64,000 nucleotides of DNA from Candidatus Neomarinimicrobiota bacterium (GCA_018651745.1 JABIDL010000030.1:1-64000); one strand, 5' to 3'. Numbered from the stretch's first letter, positions 53,569 through 63,682 are shown. Notes: generated by a model from the letters alone, not told the origin. Translations and numbers: made by a program.

Positions 53569-56159
53569 TGAAAAGTAAACAAATCAGATCTTCATTTATT
53601 GACTTTTTTGAAAAAAAGGATCACCATTTTGTTCGCAGTTCACCTGTGGTGCCAATTCAGGATAAAACACTTCTGTTTACCAATGCAGGAATGAATCAGT
53701 TTAAACCCATATTTTTGGGTGATGAATCTCCGGAACATCCACGAGCAGTCAACTCTCAAAAATGCATTCGAGTAAGCGGAAAACACAATGATCTTGAAGT
53801 AGTAGGATTGGATGGATTTCATCATACCTTTTTCGAAATGCTAGGAAATTGGTCCTTTGGGGATTATTACAAAGCAGAAGCTATTGAATGGGCTTGGGAA
53901 TTGTTAACAAACGTTTGGGGATTGGATAAAAACCGGTTGTGGGCAACGGTGTATAATGATGATGAGGAATCATTCAACCTTTGGCCTGATGTCACGGATA
54001 TTTCAAAGGACAGGGTGTTAAAGTTTGGTGATAAAGAGAACTATTGGGAAATGGGTGAAACCGGTCCCTGTGGACCGTGCTCAGAAATTCATTATTATGT
54101 CGGTGATGATCTAAATAACCAATCAGCAAAAGGTGTAAACCGATCTGATGATTACTGGGAATTATGGAATTTGGTGTTCATTCAATCCAACCGCGATGTA
54201 CATGGTAAACTGAACGATCTTGCGCAAATTCATATTGATACCGGCGCAGGGCTTGAGCGAATTGTGTCTGTTATTCAAGGGAAAACGAATAATTATGAAA
54301 CGGATTTATTTTCGCCAATCATTCAATCCATTGAAAAACTGACTAGCTTGAAGAGCGAAGATAACCCATCTCCGTTTCATGTGATTTCAGATCATATCCG
54401 TATGCTGTGTTTTTCAATTGCAGATGGTGCATTGCCATCTAATGATGGCCGCGGCTATGTCCTCCGTCGTATTCTAAGACGTGCATCACGATTCGGAAGA
54501 ATGTTGGATCAGCGAGAACCTTTTATGTTTGAACTTGTTGATTCCGTTGGAAAAATTATGGGTGATATCTATCCGGAAGTGGCGGAAAAATCCGCGCATA
54601 TTAAAAAAGTAATCCAAGCAGAAGAGTTGATGTTTAACAATACGCTGGATCGCGGTCTGGTTCATTTTGACAAATGCCTCCAAGCAACAACAGGAAAAAC
54701 CATTTCGGGAAATGACGCTTTTAAACTGTATGATACCTATGGATTTCCACTAGATTTGACAGTTTTAATGGCACGTGAAAAAGGATATTCCATTGATGAG
54801 AAAGGATTTGAAACTGAAATGGGAATTCAAAAGAAAAGGGCAAAATCTTCGGGGAAATTTAAAGCGGACAGTAGCTCATTGGATTGGGTGGATTTGTCGG
54901 ATGGGGCTGATTCACAATTCGTCGGTTACGAAACGCTCGAATTTGATTCTAAGGTCAGACGTTTTTCTGAGGCGAACCAAAACCTTCATCTCTTGTTGGA
55001 TAAAACACCGTTTTACGCAGAATCAGGTGGGCAAATTGGAGATACGGGCACCATTAATGGGGAAGGAATTTCACTGATTGTTGAAGATACGCTGAAAGAT
55101 GGGAATTCGCATATTCATGTGTGCTCAGGGAAATGGAACATTTCCGCATTAAAGTCAGTTTTGTCCTGCAGTGTGGATAAACCTCGCAGGCAAAATATCC
55201 GCAAGAACCACACAGCCACTCATTTATTAAATGCTACCCTGAAAGTTGTTCTCGGAGACCATTGCCAACAGGCCGGTTCGCTTGTTCACTCGGATTATTT
55301 AAGATTTGATTATACTCATTCCGAAAAAATGACGCTCGAACAAATTCAAAATGTTGAAACCATTGTCAATTCAGAAATCCAAAATAATACTGATTGCAAC
55401 CTTTCGATTAAGGATTTTAAGCAAGCTCAAAAAGATGGGGCTGTTGCAATGTTTGGGGAAAAATATGGTAAAAAAGTTCGGGTGCTAACCATTGGCGATT
55501 TTTCGATGGAACTTTGTGGCGGAACGCATTGCGATACAATTGGAGAAATCGGATTATTTAAAATCACCGAAGAATCATCCTTGGCTTCCGGCGTAAGGCG
55601 AATTGTTGCATTGACCGGCCCCGGTGCTGTTGCGTGGGCACAAAAACAGGCTGGAATTTTGGGGGTCTTGCAAGCGGAATTAAAATGTTCAGCGGATGAT
55701 TTACCAGAAAGAATTTCGCAATTAAAGACCCAACGAAAAGATCTTGAGAAAAAATTAAAACAAAAGAAAAGTTCTTCTGATTTTAATGCGAAAAGTCTAG
55801 TAGAAAAGGGAACAGAACAGGATGGATTCACCATCGTTGTTTCCCATGTGGATGCAGTTGGAATGAATGAATTAAAATCCTACGGCGATTCCCTCATTTT
55901 AGCATTAAAATCCGGTGTAGGCGTCCTTGGATCTTCTGATGGCGAAAAGCCCGGAATTGTTGTGGTAGTCACGGAAGATTTGATTGAAAAAGGATTAACA
56001 GCTAATGATTTAGCAAAAACTATTGGCACTGTGATGGATGGCGGCGGCGGCGGAAGTGCCCGCTTGGCAACTGCAGGAGGAAAAGATAAAAAGTTGTTAC
56101 AAAAAGCAATGAAAAAAAGTAAATCAATTATTTATAAAGCACTTAAGGAAAAAACCTAA
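53568..56159 (+). CDS. alaS: Alanyl-tRNA synthetase
   Basis: An 863-aa class II synthetase charging tRNA-Ala. The N-terminal catalytic core has VVPIQDKTLLFTNAGMNQFK, HHTFFEMLGNWSFGDYYK and TGAGLERI. The tRNA-recognition region is followed by the editing domain, with zinc-site histidines in HTATHLLNA and the downstream ELCGGTHC. The C-terminal C-Ala domain ends in a Gly-rich DGGGGGSARLATAGG. Length and order match bacterial AlaRS. It overlaps the outer-membrane gene by one base, an unusual coupling partner. Confidence 0.97.
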   Translation: MKSKQIRSSFIDFFEKKDHHFVRSSPVVPIQDKTLLFTNAGMNQFKPIFLGDESPEHPRAVNSQKCIRVSGKHNDLEVVGLDGFHHTFFEMLGNWSFGDYYKAEAIEWAWELLTNVWGLDKNRLWATVYNDDEESFNLWPDVTDISKDRVLKFGDKENYWEMGETGPCGPCSEIHYYVGDDLNNQSAKGVNRSDDYWELWNLVFIQSNRDVHGKLNDLAQIHIDTGAGLERIVSVIQGKTNNYETDLFSPIIQSIEKLTSLKSEDNPSPFHVISDHIRMLCFSIADGALPSNDGRGYVLRRILRRASRFGRMLDQREPFMFELVDSVGKIMGDIYPEVAEKSAHIKKVIQAEELMFNNTLDRGLVHFDKCLQATTGKTISGNDAFKLYDTYGFPLDLTVLMAREKGYSIDEKGFETEMGIQKKRAKSSGKFKADSSSLDWVDLSDGADSQFVGYETLEFDSKVRRFSEANQNLHLLLDKTPFYAESGGQIGDTGTINGEGISLIVEDTLKDGNSHIHVCSGKWNISALKSVLSCSVDKPRRQNIRKNHTATHLLNATLKVVLGDHCQQAGSLVHSDYLRFDYTHSEKMTLEQIQNVETIVNSEIQNNTDCNLSIKDFKQAQKDGAVAMFGEKYGKKVRVLTIGDFSMELCGGTHCDTIGEIGLFKITEESSLASGVRRIVALTGPGAVAWAQKQAGILGVLQAELKCSADDLPERISQLKTQRKDLEKKLKQKKSSSDFNAKSLVEKGTEQDGFTIVVSHVDAVGMNELKSYGDSLILALKSGVGVLGSSDGEKPGIVVVVTEDLIEKGLTANDLAKTIGTVMDGGGGGSARLATAGGKDKKLLQKAMKKSKSIIYKALKEKT

Positions 56160-56161
56160 TT

Positions 56162-56584
56162 ATGAAATCATCGCAGCGGAACCAAAACCATATTATTTTC
56201 GTCGAAAAGGGCGAAAATGTAATGGAAACATTAACTGAGTATTGCGTAACCCATGGAATCCGGAATGGGAAAGTTTCTGGAATTGGTGCCGTCGAAAAAA
56301 TTAATATGGGTGCCTTTGATATAACCAGTAAACAATATGTGCAATCAACTATTCTTGATGTAAGAGAACTTGTTTCTTTTCAGGGAAATGTTACGTTGAA
56401 AGATGGACAACCGTTCATTCATGCGCATGCAATTGTTGGTACCCACGATTTGGATATTAAAGGAGGGCATATGTTTGAATGTACTGTAGCAGTGGTCGGC
56501 GAATTTATTATCACGGAAATAGACACCAACATTTCTCGAAAGATTGATGAAACAATTGGTCTTGCCACCATGTGCCCCCAATGA
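56162..56584 (+). CDS. PCC/DUF296 domain protein
   Basis: A 140-aa protein of the plants-and-prokaryotes-conserved domain (DUF296). The conserved GKVSGIGAVEKINMGAF, the metal-like HAHAIVGTHD and GGHMFECTVAVVGE blocks are all present. Bacterial members are small trimeric proteins, some binding DNA or metal; the role is not established. It starts 2 bases after alaS and overlaps ridA as ATGA. Confidence 0.88.
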   Translation: MKSSQRNQNHIIFVEKGENVMETLTEYCVTHGIRNGKVSGIGAVEKINMGAFDITSKQYVQSTILDVRELVSFQGNVTLKDGQPFIHAHAIVGTHDLDIKGGHMFECTVAVVGEFIITEIDTNISRKIDETIGLATMCPQ

Positions 56585-56967
56585 GCGAACCAACCGTAAT
56601 TACTACCTCAAATGCACCGGCGGCAATTGGACCATATAGTCAGGCAAAAGTTGTCAATGGGTTTATATTTACTGCCGGGCAAATTCCATTGGTGCCGGAT
56701 ACCGGAAAACTAGTGGATGGTGGTTTTACCCAACAGGTTACCCAGGTATTAACCAATCTGGATGCGATTTTAAACGTAGCCGGATCTAATTTGGGTAAAG
56801 CGGTAAAATTAACGGTATTTTTAAAGGATTTTTCCAACTATGCAGAACTAAATGACGTATTTGCAGATTTTTTCTCTGAGTCGGAACCACCCGCAAGATC
56901 GGCATTGCAAGTCACCAAATTGCCTATGGATGCAGAAGTAGAAATTGAGTGTATTGCTGTTCTTTAA
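56581..56967 (+). CDS. ridA: RidA family enamine/imine deaminase
   Basis: A 128-aa trimeric protein of the YjgF/RidA family, which hydrolyses reactive 2-aminoacrylate-type enamines formed by PLP enzymes. Family blocks are SNAPAAIGPYSQA, FIFTAGQIPLVPDTG and PPARSALQVTKLPMDAEVEIECIAV, including the conserved active-site Arg in ARSA and the Glu near the C-terminus. ATG 56581 overlaps the upstream stop (ATGA). A GTG nine bases earlier is possible but less likely. Confidence 0.94.
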   Translation: MSEPTVITTSNAPAAIGPYSQAKVVNGFIFTAGQIPLVPDTGKLVDGGFTQQVTQVLTNLDAILNVAGSNLGKAVKLTVFLKDFSNYAELNDVFADFFSESEPPARSALQVTKLPMDAEVEIECIAVL

Positions 56968-56981
56968 ACTTTGGTGATTGA

Positions 56982-57377
56982 TTGGTCCGCTTATCATTTT
57001 TAATCGTATTTGCAACCTTGAGTTTTGCCCAGCAGCCGGACAGCCTTATCTATCCTTCTCCCAAAAAAGCAGGGATGTATGCTTTACTTTTTCCGGGTGC
57101 AGGTCAATTATATAATGGGCGATATTTGAAGGCAGCTTTCATACTGTCTTTGGAAGGGATATCAATCTGGAGATATTCTGAAAATGCCAACTCTTATGCT
57201 AATTTTGATGAATCAATTCATACACTTGGGAAACATCGTTATCTAGAGAAACGGAACAAATATATTTGGTGGGCAGCATTTTTGTATCTTTATGGTTTTT
57301 TAGATGCCGTAGTTGACGCACATTTATACCCCTTCGATCAGGTGATGGAAGAGGATTTGGAAGTAAACAACCAATAA
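56982..57377 (+). CDS. DUF5683-like small membrane protein
   Basis: A 131-aa protein with a signal-like N-terminus (MVRLSFLIVFATLSFAQQ) and KKAGMYALLFPGAGQLYNGRYLKAAF, the block seen in DUF5683 and TM2-like families. A second hydrophobic region (WWAAFLYLYGFLDAVVDAHLY) follows. The start must be TTG 56982: the codon immediately upstream is an in-frame TGA (56979-56981), and later ATGs would remove the export signal. It is probably an envelope protein of unknown function. Confidence 0.68.
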   Translation: MVRLSFLIVFATLSFAQQPDSLIYPSPKKAGMYALLFPGAGQLYNGRYLKAAFILSLEGISIWRYSENANSYANFDESIHTLGKHRYLEKRNKYIWWAAFLYLYGFLDAVVDAHLYPFDQVMEEDLEVNNQ

Positions 57378-57402
57378 AGTAAAAACACATTTAGGGAGTT
57401 AC

Positions 57403-58848
57403 ATGGAAAAAAGAGAGCATTGGGGATCTAAATTTGGATTTATTCTAGCCGCCGCAGGCTCAGCGATTGGTTTAGGAAATATTTGGAAATTTCCATACAT
57501 CGCCGGTGAAAATGGTGGAGCTGCTTTTGTTTTTATTTATCTTATTTGTATTGCATTAATTGGATTACCAGTGCTCATGGCAGAAGTGCTAATGGGACGA
57601 ACAACGCAGCGAAATCCTGTAGGTGCTTTTAAAAAACTATCGGGTAAACCATTTTGGGTTGCGGTTGGAAGCTTGGGCGTTATCGCCGGATTTGTGATTC
57701 TTTCATTTTATACGGTTATCGCCGGTTGGTCTATTGGTTACATTGTTGAAGCATTAAAAGGATCTTTTTCACAATTCTCGGATCCCGCCGTTTCGTCCGC
57801 ATATTTTGAAGCGCGAGTCGGTGACGTCAATTGGATTGTCGGTTATCATACTTTATTTTCAATTTTAACAATGTGGGTGGTTTATGCCGGAATCAATAAG
57901 GGCATTGAACAGGGAAGCAAAATCATGATGCCCATTCTCTTTTTTCTATTAATTATTTTAGTAATTCGAGGTATAACGCTTCCCGGTGCAGAAAAAGGTT
58001 TGAATTTTTTATGGTCACCTGATTGGTCCAAAATTACTGGTCAGTCCGTGTTAATTGCACTAGGGCATGCATTCTTCACCATTAGTCTGGGGATGGGTGC
58101 GATGATGACGTATGGGTCATATTTATCAGAGAAAGATCATATTCCGAGTGCAGCGCTTCAAATTGTTTTCTTAGATACATTAATCGCTTTATTAGCAGGT
58201 ATTGCTATTTTTTCATCCGTTTTCGCGATGGGACAAGATCCAGCGGCGGGACCGGGACTCATATTTCATACGTTACCGGTTGTCTTTGCAAAAATGCCCG
58301 GAGGTGCAATCTGGGCTGTTTTATTTTTCTTACTACTAACGCTTGCCGCGCTGACTTCTGCCATATCTTTGTTAGAAGTTGTCGTAGCTTATTTTGTGGA
58401 TGAACGGCGATGGAAACGCCATAATGCTGTGTTGGTATTTGGGTGTATTGTATTGCTGATTGGAATTCCAAGTGCCCTATCTTTTAATGTCATGAAAGAG
58501 GTTCACTTTTTTGGAAAAACATGGTTTGACAATGCAGATTATTTAGCTTCTAATATCTTGCTTCCGGGAGGCGGACTTTTTATTGCCATTTTTGTAGGGT
58601 GGATTTGGGAATTCGATAAAGTTTTGATCGAGCTGAAAAAAGGATCTGAATCATTATTTGACACCTATCCAATTATCATAAAAGGATGGAGGATATTTTT
58701 ACGGTATCTATCGCCGGTAATGATCCTCATTGTTTTTCTGCATTCTGTAAACTTGTTAGAAAGCGCCTGGCAGCAGGTTCAATCGTCATGGGTTATAATC
58801 CTGATGTTGGTTTCAGTTTTGATAAAGGTATTTCAAAATAAGAAATGA
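57403..58848 (+). CDS. Neurotransmitter:sodium symporter family transporter
   Basis: A 481-aa inner-membrane transporter with 11-12 helices. The diagnostic first helix is WGSKFGFILAAAGSAIGLGNIWKFPYIAGENGGAAF, whose unwound GSAIGLGN segment holds the sodium and substrate sites in LeuT-type carriers. Bacterial members mostly import amino acids such as Leu, Trp or Tyr; the substrate cannot be read here. A good ribosome site, AGGGAG, precedes the ATG. It overlaps the next membrane-protein gene as ATGA. Confidence 0.94.
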   Translation: MEKREHWGSKFGFILAAAGSAIGLGNIWKFPYIAGENGGAAFVFIYLICIALIGLPVLMAEVLMGRTTQRNPVGAFKKLSGKPFWVAVGSLGVIAGFVILSFYTVIAGWSIGYIVEALKGSFSQFSDPAVSSAYFEARVGDVNWIVGYHTLFSILTMWVVYAGINKGIEQGSKIMMPILFFLLIILVIRGITLPGAEKGLNFLWSPDWSKITGQSVLIALGHAFFTISLGMGAMMTYGSYLSEKDHIPSAALQIVFLDTLIALLAGIAIFSSVFAMGQDPAAGPGLIFHTLPVVFAKMPGGAIWAVLFFLLLTLAALTSAISLLEVVVAYFVDERRWKRHNAVLVFGCIVLLIGIPSALSFNVMKEVHFFGKTWFDNADYLASNILLPGGGLFIAIFVGWIWEFDKVLIELKKGSESLFDTYPIIIKGWRIFLRYLSPVMILIVFLHSVNLLESAWQQVQSSWVIILMLVSVLIKVFQNKK

Positions 58849-59648
58849 TTCTCGAAAGATTATTCCCTAAAAACACTTCCCGTTATGCACAAGCACGGGA
58901 CGCTATGGCCTTTTTGAAGCCGATACTACAGTGGAATCCTGAACGGTGGATTTCCGGATGGCTAATGGTTCTGAGCGGTGCGAATGTTGTGTTTGCCGCT
59001 GATGATAGATATTTCTACTGGGACATGTCCACTTTTTCAATTCCACTTTTAATATTTTTAATTGGAGGTGGAATAGGGACGGCAATGCTTTCAAAGTTTC
59101 CGAAATTTCCCCAATCCATTGTATCGGCAAGGGGGATATTGTTTTATGCCCTTACCGGTTCAATTCTGTTTATTTCGGGATTTGCTACATTTGAATTCAA
59201 TATCAAGTACCTATTTTCTGGAGGGGCTTATTTGGCATACTTTTTGGCAGCGTGGTTAGTGTATTCCATTGAAATCAAACTCGAATCGGATAAAAAAACA
59301 GTTCCGCCAAAAATAGATCAGGTTGGGATATTGATTTCGGTTCTAATACTTTTGTCTTTTTCATGCTTTGCCGGGTTTAGTCAAAATGATCCTATGATTA
59401 GCACCGTTTCGGCGATTTTCATTCCATTCATTTTGGTTGCACTGATTTTTCCGGCTCACGTAAGGCACATTCAACGTGCACGGATGTATGGTGTATTTGT
59501 ACCGGCTATGTTTCTTTCAATTCGGTTTCCATGGTTTTTAATTCCGTTGGCAGTTGTTTTTTACGGATTGAGAAAAATAACCTATTTCCAGACCGATGAA
59601 GTGTATCCTTCATTTCGGGTAGATTTTGACGAATTAGAATCGGACTAA
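58845..59648 (+). CDS. Multi-pass membrane protein of unknown function
   Basis: A 267-aa protein with about seven or eight hydrophobic segments (e.g. FSIPLLIFLIGGGIGTAML, ILISVLILLSFSCFAGF, FVPAMFLSIRFPWFLIPLAVVFYGL) and a cytoplasmic-type acidic tail. No family is recognised. It is coupled to the NSS transporter (ATGA 58845) and followed 3 bases later by a geranylgeranyl-reductase-like gene. A link to lipid or prenyl metabolism is possible but not shown by any motif. Confidence 0.65.
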   Translation: MILERLFPKNTSRYAQARDAMAFLKPILQWNPERWISGWLMVLSGANVVFAADDRYFYWDMSTFSIPLLIFLIGGGIGTAMLSKFPKFPQSIVSARGILFYALTGSILFISGFATFEFNIKYLFSGGAYLAYFLAAWLVYSIEIKLESDKKTVPPKIDQVGILISVLILLSFSCFAGFSQNDPMISTVSAIFIPFILVALIFPAHVRHIQRARMYGVFVPAMFLSIRFPWFLIPLAVVFYGLRKITYFQTDEVYPSFRVDFDELESD

Positions 59649-59651
59649 TTC

Positions 59652-60866
59652 ATGTTTGATGTCATTATTGTTGGAAGTGGTCCTGCAGGCGCCACAGCAG
59701 CTTTGTATTGTCACAAAGCCGGATTAAAAACCATTGTTCTAGATAAAGCCACTTTCCCACGAGATAAAGTTTGTGGCGATGCGTTATCAGGAAAAGCTAT
59801 CCGAATTCTAAGAGAACTTGACTTATTAGAATCTCTGCAAAACCTAGAAGGCGCACCGATCCGACGGATCACGTTTGGGAGTCCAAATCACAAACAGTTT
59901 GATCTCGAATTAAAGGACTCTCCGAACACAAATCACATTAGGCAAGGATTTGTAATTCCTCGAAAAATATTCGATCACTTTTTGTTTCAGGAAGCACAAA
60001 ATGTAACAGAAATACGGGAAAATTTTTCAGTAAAGGATGTTCTGGTTGAAAATGGAAATGTTACTGGAATAATTGGGTGTCAAAACGACGGTTCGGATGA
60101 AGAGATTCGGGCAAATATAGTTTTTGGCGCTGACGGATTTAACTCGATTCTTTCGAGGAAATTAGGATTGTATAATATGGATATGGAACATACATCTGTA
60201 GCAATTCGGTGTTATTACGAAGGAGTGAAAAACCTGACAGACCAAATCGAATTACATTATGTTGACGAGGTGAATCCGGGTTATTTTTGGATTTTTCCTG
60301 CCGGCGGAAATAAAGCGAATATCGGGCTTGGATTATCAAAAGATGATGTGAAGAAGAAAAAAAAGAATTTGGCGAATCTTTTGGATGATGTAACGGCTTC
60401 TCCGTATTTCAAAGAACGGTTCGCCGATGCAAAGCCATTGGAAAAACCGGTCGGGTGGAATCTACCGCTGGGTAGCATTCGCAGGCCAAATCATGGGGAT
60501 GGATTTATGCTCCTTGGCGATGCGGCCGGATTGGTCGATCCCTTTACGGGAGAGGGAATCGGCAATGCGCTTGTAAGTGCAAAATTTGCGGCAGAAACGG
60601 CACAAAAGGCCAAAGCCAGTAACAATTTCAGTTCAGCGGTTTTACAAGAATATGATACCCAACTTTGGGATGAAATAGGTTCTGAGTTAAGGGTGAGTTA
60701 TAAACTTCAAAAACTTGCAAAATCGCGCTTTCTGTTAAACTTTGTTATGAATCGTGCCACGCGAAATGTAAAAGTTCGGAATATCATTTCCGGTATGCTT
60801 GCGAATGAGATTCCACGTAAGGATCTTGCTAACCCTCTTTTTTATCTTAAAATACTTTTTGCATAA
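59652..60866 (+). CDS. Geranylgeranyl reductase family FAD-dependent oxidoreductase
   Basis: A 404-aa flavoprotein. The N-terminal Rossmann fold is DVIIVGSGPAGATAALYCHKAG. PRDKVCGDALSGKAI is the family PxxKxCGG-like motif, and the second FAD motif is GDGFMLLGDAAGLVDPFTGEGIGNAL. These define the geranylgeranyl-reductase/digeranylgeranylglycerophospholipid-reductase family, which saturates isoprenoid double bonds of quinones, carotenoids or lipids. With ispG in the same window, isoprenoid tailoring is plausible. Confidence 0.88.
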   Translation: MFDVIIVGSGPAGATAALYCHKAGLKTIVLDKATFPRDKVCGDALSGKAIRILRELDLLESLQNLEGAPIRRITFGSPNHKQFDLELKDSPNTNHIRQGFVIPRKIFDHFLFQEAQNVTEIRENFSVKDVLVENGNVTGIIGCQNDGSDEEIRANIVFGADGFNSILSRKLGLYNMDMEHTSVAIRCYYEGVKNLTDQIELHYVDEVNPGYFWIFPAGGNKANIGLGLSKDDVKKKKKNLANLLDDVTASPYFKERFADAKPLEKPVGWNLPLGSIRRPNHGDGFMLLGDAAGLVDPFTGEGIGNALVSAKFAAETAQKAKASNNFSSAVLQEYDTQLWDEIGSELRVSYKLQKLAKSRFLLNFVMNRATRNVKVRNIISGMLANEIPRKDLANPLFYLKILFA

Positions 60867-60874
60867 GGAATTCT

Positions 60875-63682
60875 GTGGATACATCTACCCTATTAGAAAA
60901 GCTTGATTTATCAAATTACGTTGCCTTCGATTTTGAAACCACCGGGCTAAGTTCCGAAGATGATAGAATCATTGAAGTTGCTGCAGTCTTGTTTGAAAAT
61001 GGCGAAGTGAAAGATTCGTATGTAACCTTAATCAACCCCAAGCGACCGATTCCACATTTCATCACTCGAATTACGGGAATTTCGGATGAAATGCTTATTG
61101 ACGCTCCTTACGAAAAAGATATGGTGTCTGATTTATTTAAATTCATTGGGAATCATCCATTGGTTGCGCACAATATTCATTTTGATATTGATTTTTTGGG
61201 TGTGCTCGCTAACAGGTACGATCTTCCTGAGCCGGAAAATGACTTATATGATACGCTTCAACTGAGCCGAACTTTTCTCTATTTTCAGCCTACGCATAAC
61301 TTGAGTGCTCTCGCGGAATATTTTAATCGATCATCCGCAGGTGCACACCGCGCAGAATCTGATACCATGAATACCGGGTTTGCATTTCAGGATTTGGTGC
61401 AAGAAGCGGCAAGTTATCCGCTGGATGTAGTGTCTAAGCTTAATGCCGTGTTGGATTCGGGTCTTCCCAATAGCCGTTTATTTGCATCTCTTGCATCCGC
61501 ACTTACAAAGGCAGGTGATTTAAAAAATGGATTGATGAAATCCAATGTAGATCGCCCTCGTCTAACCAATATATTTCATTATGACGGTGAAACTAACTTA
61601 GATACTGTTTCTGTAGAGGATGTATTTGCAGAAAATGGGAGTTTGAGTGGAGTCGTTGAAGCATTCGAAAACCGGCCGACTCAGGTAAGTTACAGCCAAT
61701 TTATAGGTGAAACGTTCCAAAAAGGCGGGATCGGAATCGCTGAAGCCGGAACCGGACTCGGCAAATCTTTTGCCTACTTGTTTTCTGCGTTGAAATCAGC
61801 CAAGGCAGATCCGGACCATAAACCGGTCATTATTTCCTGCTATACGCGACATCTGCAGGGACAGCTTTTTCAAAAAGATCTTCCTATGCTGGCCAATGCG
61901 CTGGATACGGAGGTTCTTGCTGTTGTGCTAAAGGGGAGAGGAAATTATTTATGTAAAACGCGACTCAGCTGGCTTTTGTCTGAACCGTCCCGATTTTTGA
62001 AAAAAAGAGAGGCAGAAGGATTGCTGCCTTTGATTGTATGGTTGCACTGGACTTCGACCGGCGATATGGACGAATGTTCAGGATTTTGGAATTCCTTTGC
62101 TTCCTCTAGAATATATTCACTTGTGCAAAGCGAAGCGGGTTTTTGCACCGGACGATTGTGTGTCAGACATCAAGGATGTTTTTTCGGTCCGATCCGACAG
62201 GCAGTTCACGATGCCCAACTTATTGTTGTCAACCATGCATTGCTTTTGGCTGAAGTTGAATCTCCCGGGTTTTTACCAGCTTACGATACAGTTTTAATTG
62301 ATGAAGGACATAATCTTGTAAATGTTGCCTACGGGCAATTCACTGTTAAATTGGGTGAATATGAATTAAGAAGTGCGCTGGATAAAATGGATCCCGGTCG
62401 TCCTGGAAGTCTTCGCTGGAGTAGTAAACTAAAGTTGTTGGGGCAAATGCATCACAACCTTGGCACGTTAATATCGGATCTTGGCGAAACTCTCTCAGAT
62501 GTTAGGGAAGCAGTAAAACAGTTTTTTGAAGCAATTCAATCAGAAGTTTCTCCTAAAATGAATCCGGAAGCGCGATATTCTCAATCATTTATTATTCAAA
62601 ACCCTGTGGAAGAATTTACCAATTACCATCAGGAATTGAGTTTTATTCAAAGGTCATTCAAGGAATTGCTGGATATTTTGGCTAGAATTAAAGGTGAATT
62701 GAATGAAATTGATCCAGAAAAAGCTGATTATCTTGAGATTCACCAAGTCATGGACATGGCGATTGAAAAAGCAACGGACGGTCTCACTAGATTTATTCTA
62801 TTAACCCAATCTCAAAAAGATGATTGGGTGTATTGGTATGAAGGAATTATACGAGGGCAAAATACACAGCAAATTATTATTTCGGTCAAAGGTGCACCGG
62901 TAGATGTGGCTGAAGATATAAGCGAGGGGTTTTTTAAACAAATTCGGGCGTCTGTTTTAACATCCGCTTCGTTTCAGGTTGAAGAATCGTTTGAGTATTT
63001 ACTACACCGCACCGGTTTAGACCGACCCGGAATCAATTCAGTAGAAACACGGGTGTTTCCAAGTCCATTCCATTATAGCGATCAGGTGAAATATTATCAA
63101 TATAGCGGAGCGCAAGGTTCATCTGCAGAGGCAATTGCATCCATCATTTATGAATGCCATAAAACATATAATAAAAGGATGTTAGTTCTATTTACCTCAA
63201 GGAAAAGATTAAATGATACAACGGATCTTTTAAAGGGTTTCGAAGGTGGGAGAGACATGCCGATTTTAGCTCAAACAGCGCGGAGCTCACATGCAGGATT
63301 GGTTCGTGGACTCAGACAAACTCCCAATGGAATTCTACTAGGAACCGATGCCATGTGGGAGGGGTTAGACTTGCCAGGCGATTTACTGGAAATTTTAATC
63401 ATTACCAAGCTTCCGTTTGATGTACCGAGCGAGCCATTGGTAAAAGCCTATTCACAACTGTTGGGCTCTGAAGGAAAAAATTCTTTTATGCAATATTCTG
63501 TTCCCGAAGCGGTGATTCGCTTTCGGCAAGGATTCGGGAGATTGATTCGTACCATTTCAGATTCAGGTATTTTTATCGTCACAGATGAACGGATTGTTCA
63601 AAAAAGGTACGGCTCTTATTTTAGTGATTCAATTCCGGTACAAATGACGGTGTTTACGGATCCAAAAGAAATTCAAATGTAG
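60875..63682 (+). CDS. dinG: Fused DnaQ-type exonuclease and Fe-S DinG-like helicase
   Basis: A 935-aa protein starting at GTG 60875, with AAGGA seven bases upstream. The N-terminal DEDDh exonuclease (~10-180) has FDFETTG (Exo I), HNIHFDIDFL (Exo II) and AHRAESDT (Exo III). The C-terminal superfamily-2 XPD/DinG helicase has Walker A EAGTGLGKS, a DEGH box (IDEGHNLV) and QGFGRLIRTISDSG (motif VI). Four Cys, C360, C424, C429 and C435, have the spacing expected for a [4Fe-4S] cluster in E. coli DinG (the last three 5 and 6 apart). It probably acts on displaced strands, R-loops or damaged forks. The 5 nt before the start include the end of the upstream gene's spacer. Confidence 0.9.
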   Translation: MDTSTLLEKLDLSNYVAFDFETTGLSSEDDRIIEVAAVLFENGEVKDSYVTLINPKRPIPHFITRITGISDEMLIDAPYEKDMVSDLFKFIGNHPLVAHNIHFDIDFLGVLANRYDLPEPENDLYDTLQLSRTFLYFQPTHNLSALAEYFNRSSAGAHRAESDTMNTGFAFQDLVQEAASYPLDVVSKLNAVLDSGLPNSRLFASLASALTKAGDLKNGLMKSNVDRPRLTNIFHYDGETNLDTVSVEDVFAENGSLSGVVEAFENRPTQVSYSQFIGETFQKGGIGIAEAGTGLGKSFAYLFSALKSAKADPDHKPVIISCYTRHLQGQLFQKDLPMLANALDTEVLAVVLKGRGNYLCKTRLSWLLSEPSRFLKKREAEGLLPLIVWLHWTSTGDMDECSGFWNSFASSRIYSLVQSEAGFCTGRLCVRHQGCFFGPIRQAVHDAQLIVVNHALLLAEVESPGFLPAYDTVLIDEGHNLVNVAYGQFTVKLGEYELRSALDKMDPGRPGSLRWSSKLKLLGQMHHNLGTLISDLGETLSDVREAVKQFFEAIQSEVSPKMNPEARYSQSFIIQNPVEEFTNYHQELSFIQRSFKELLDILARIKGELNEIDPEKADYLEIHQVMDMAIEKATDGLTRFILLTQSQKDDWVYWYEGIIRGQNTQQIIISVKGAPVDVAEDISEGFFKQIRASVLTSASFQVEESFEYLLHRTGLDRPGINSVETRVFPSPFHYSDQVKYYQYSGAQGSSAEAIASIIYECHKTYNKRMLVLFTSRKRLNDTTDLLKGFEGGRDMPILAQTARSSHAGLVRGLRQTPNGILLGTDAMWEGLDLPGDLLEILIITKLPFDVPSEPLVKAYSQLLGSEGKNSFMQYSVPEAVIRFRQGFGRLIRTISDSGIFIVTDERIVQKRYGSYFSDSIPVQMTVFTDPKEIQM

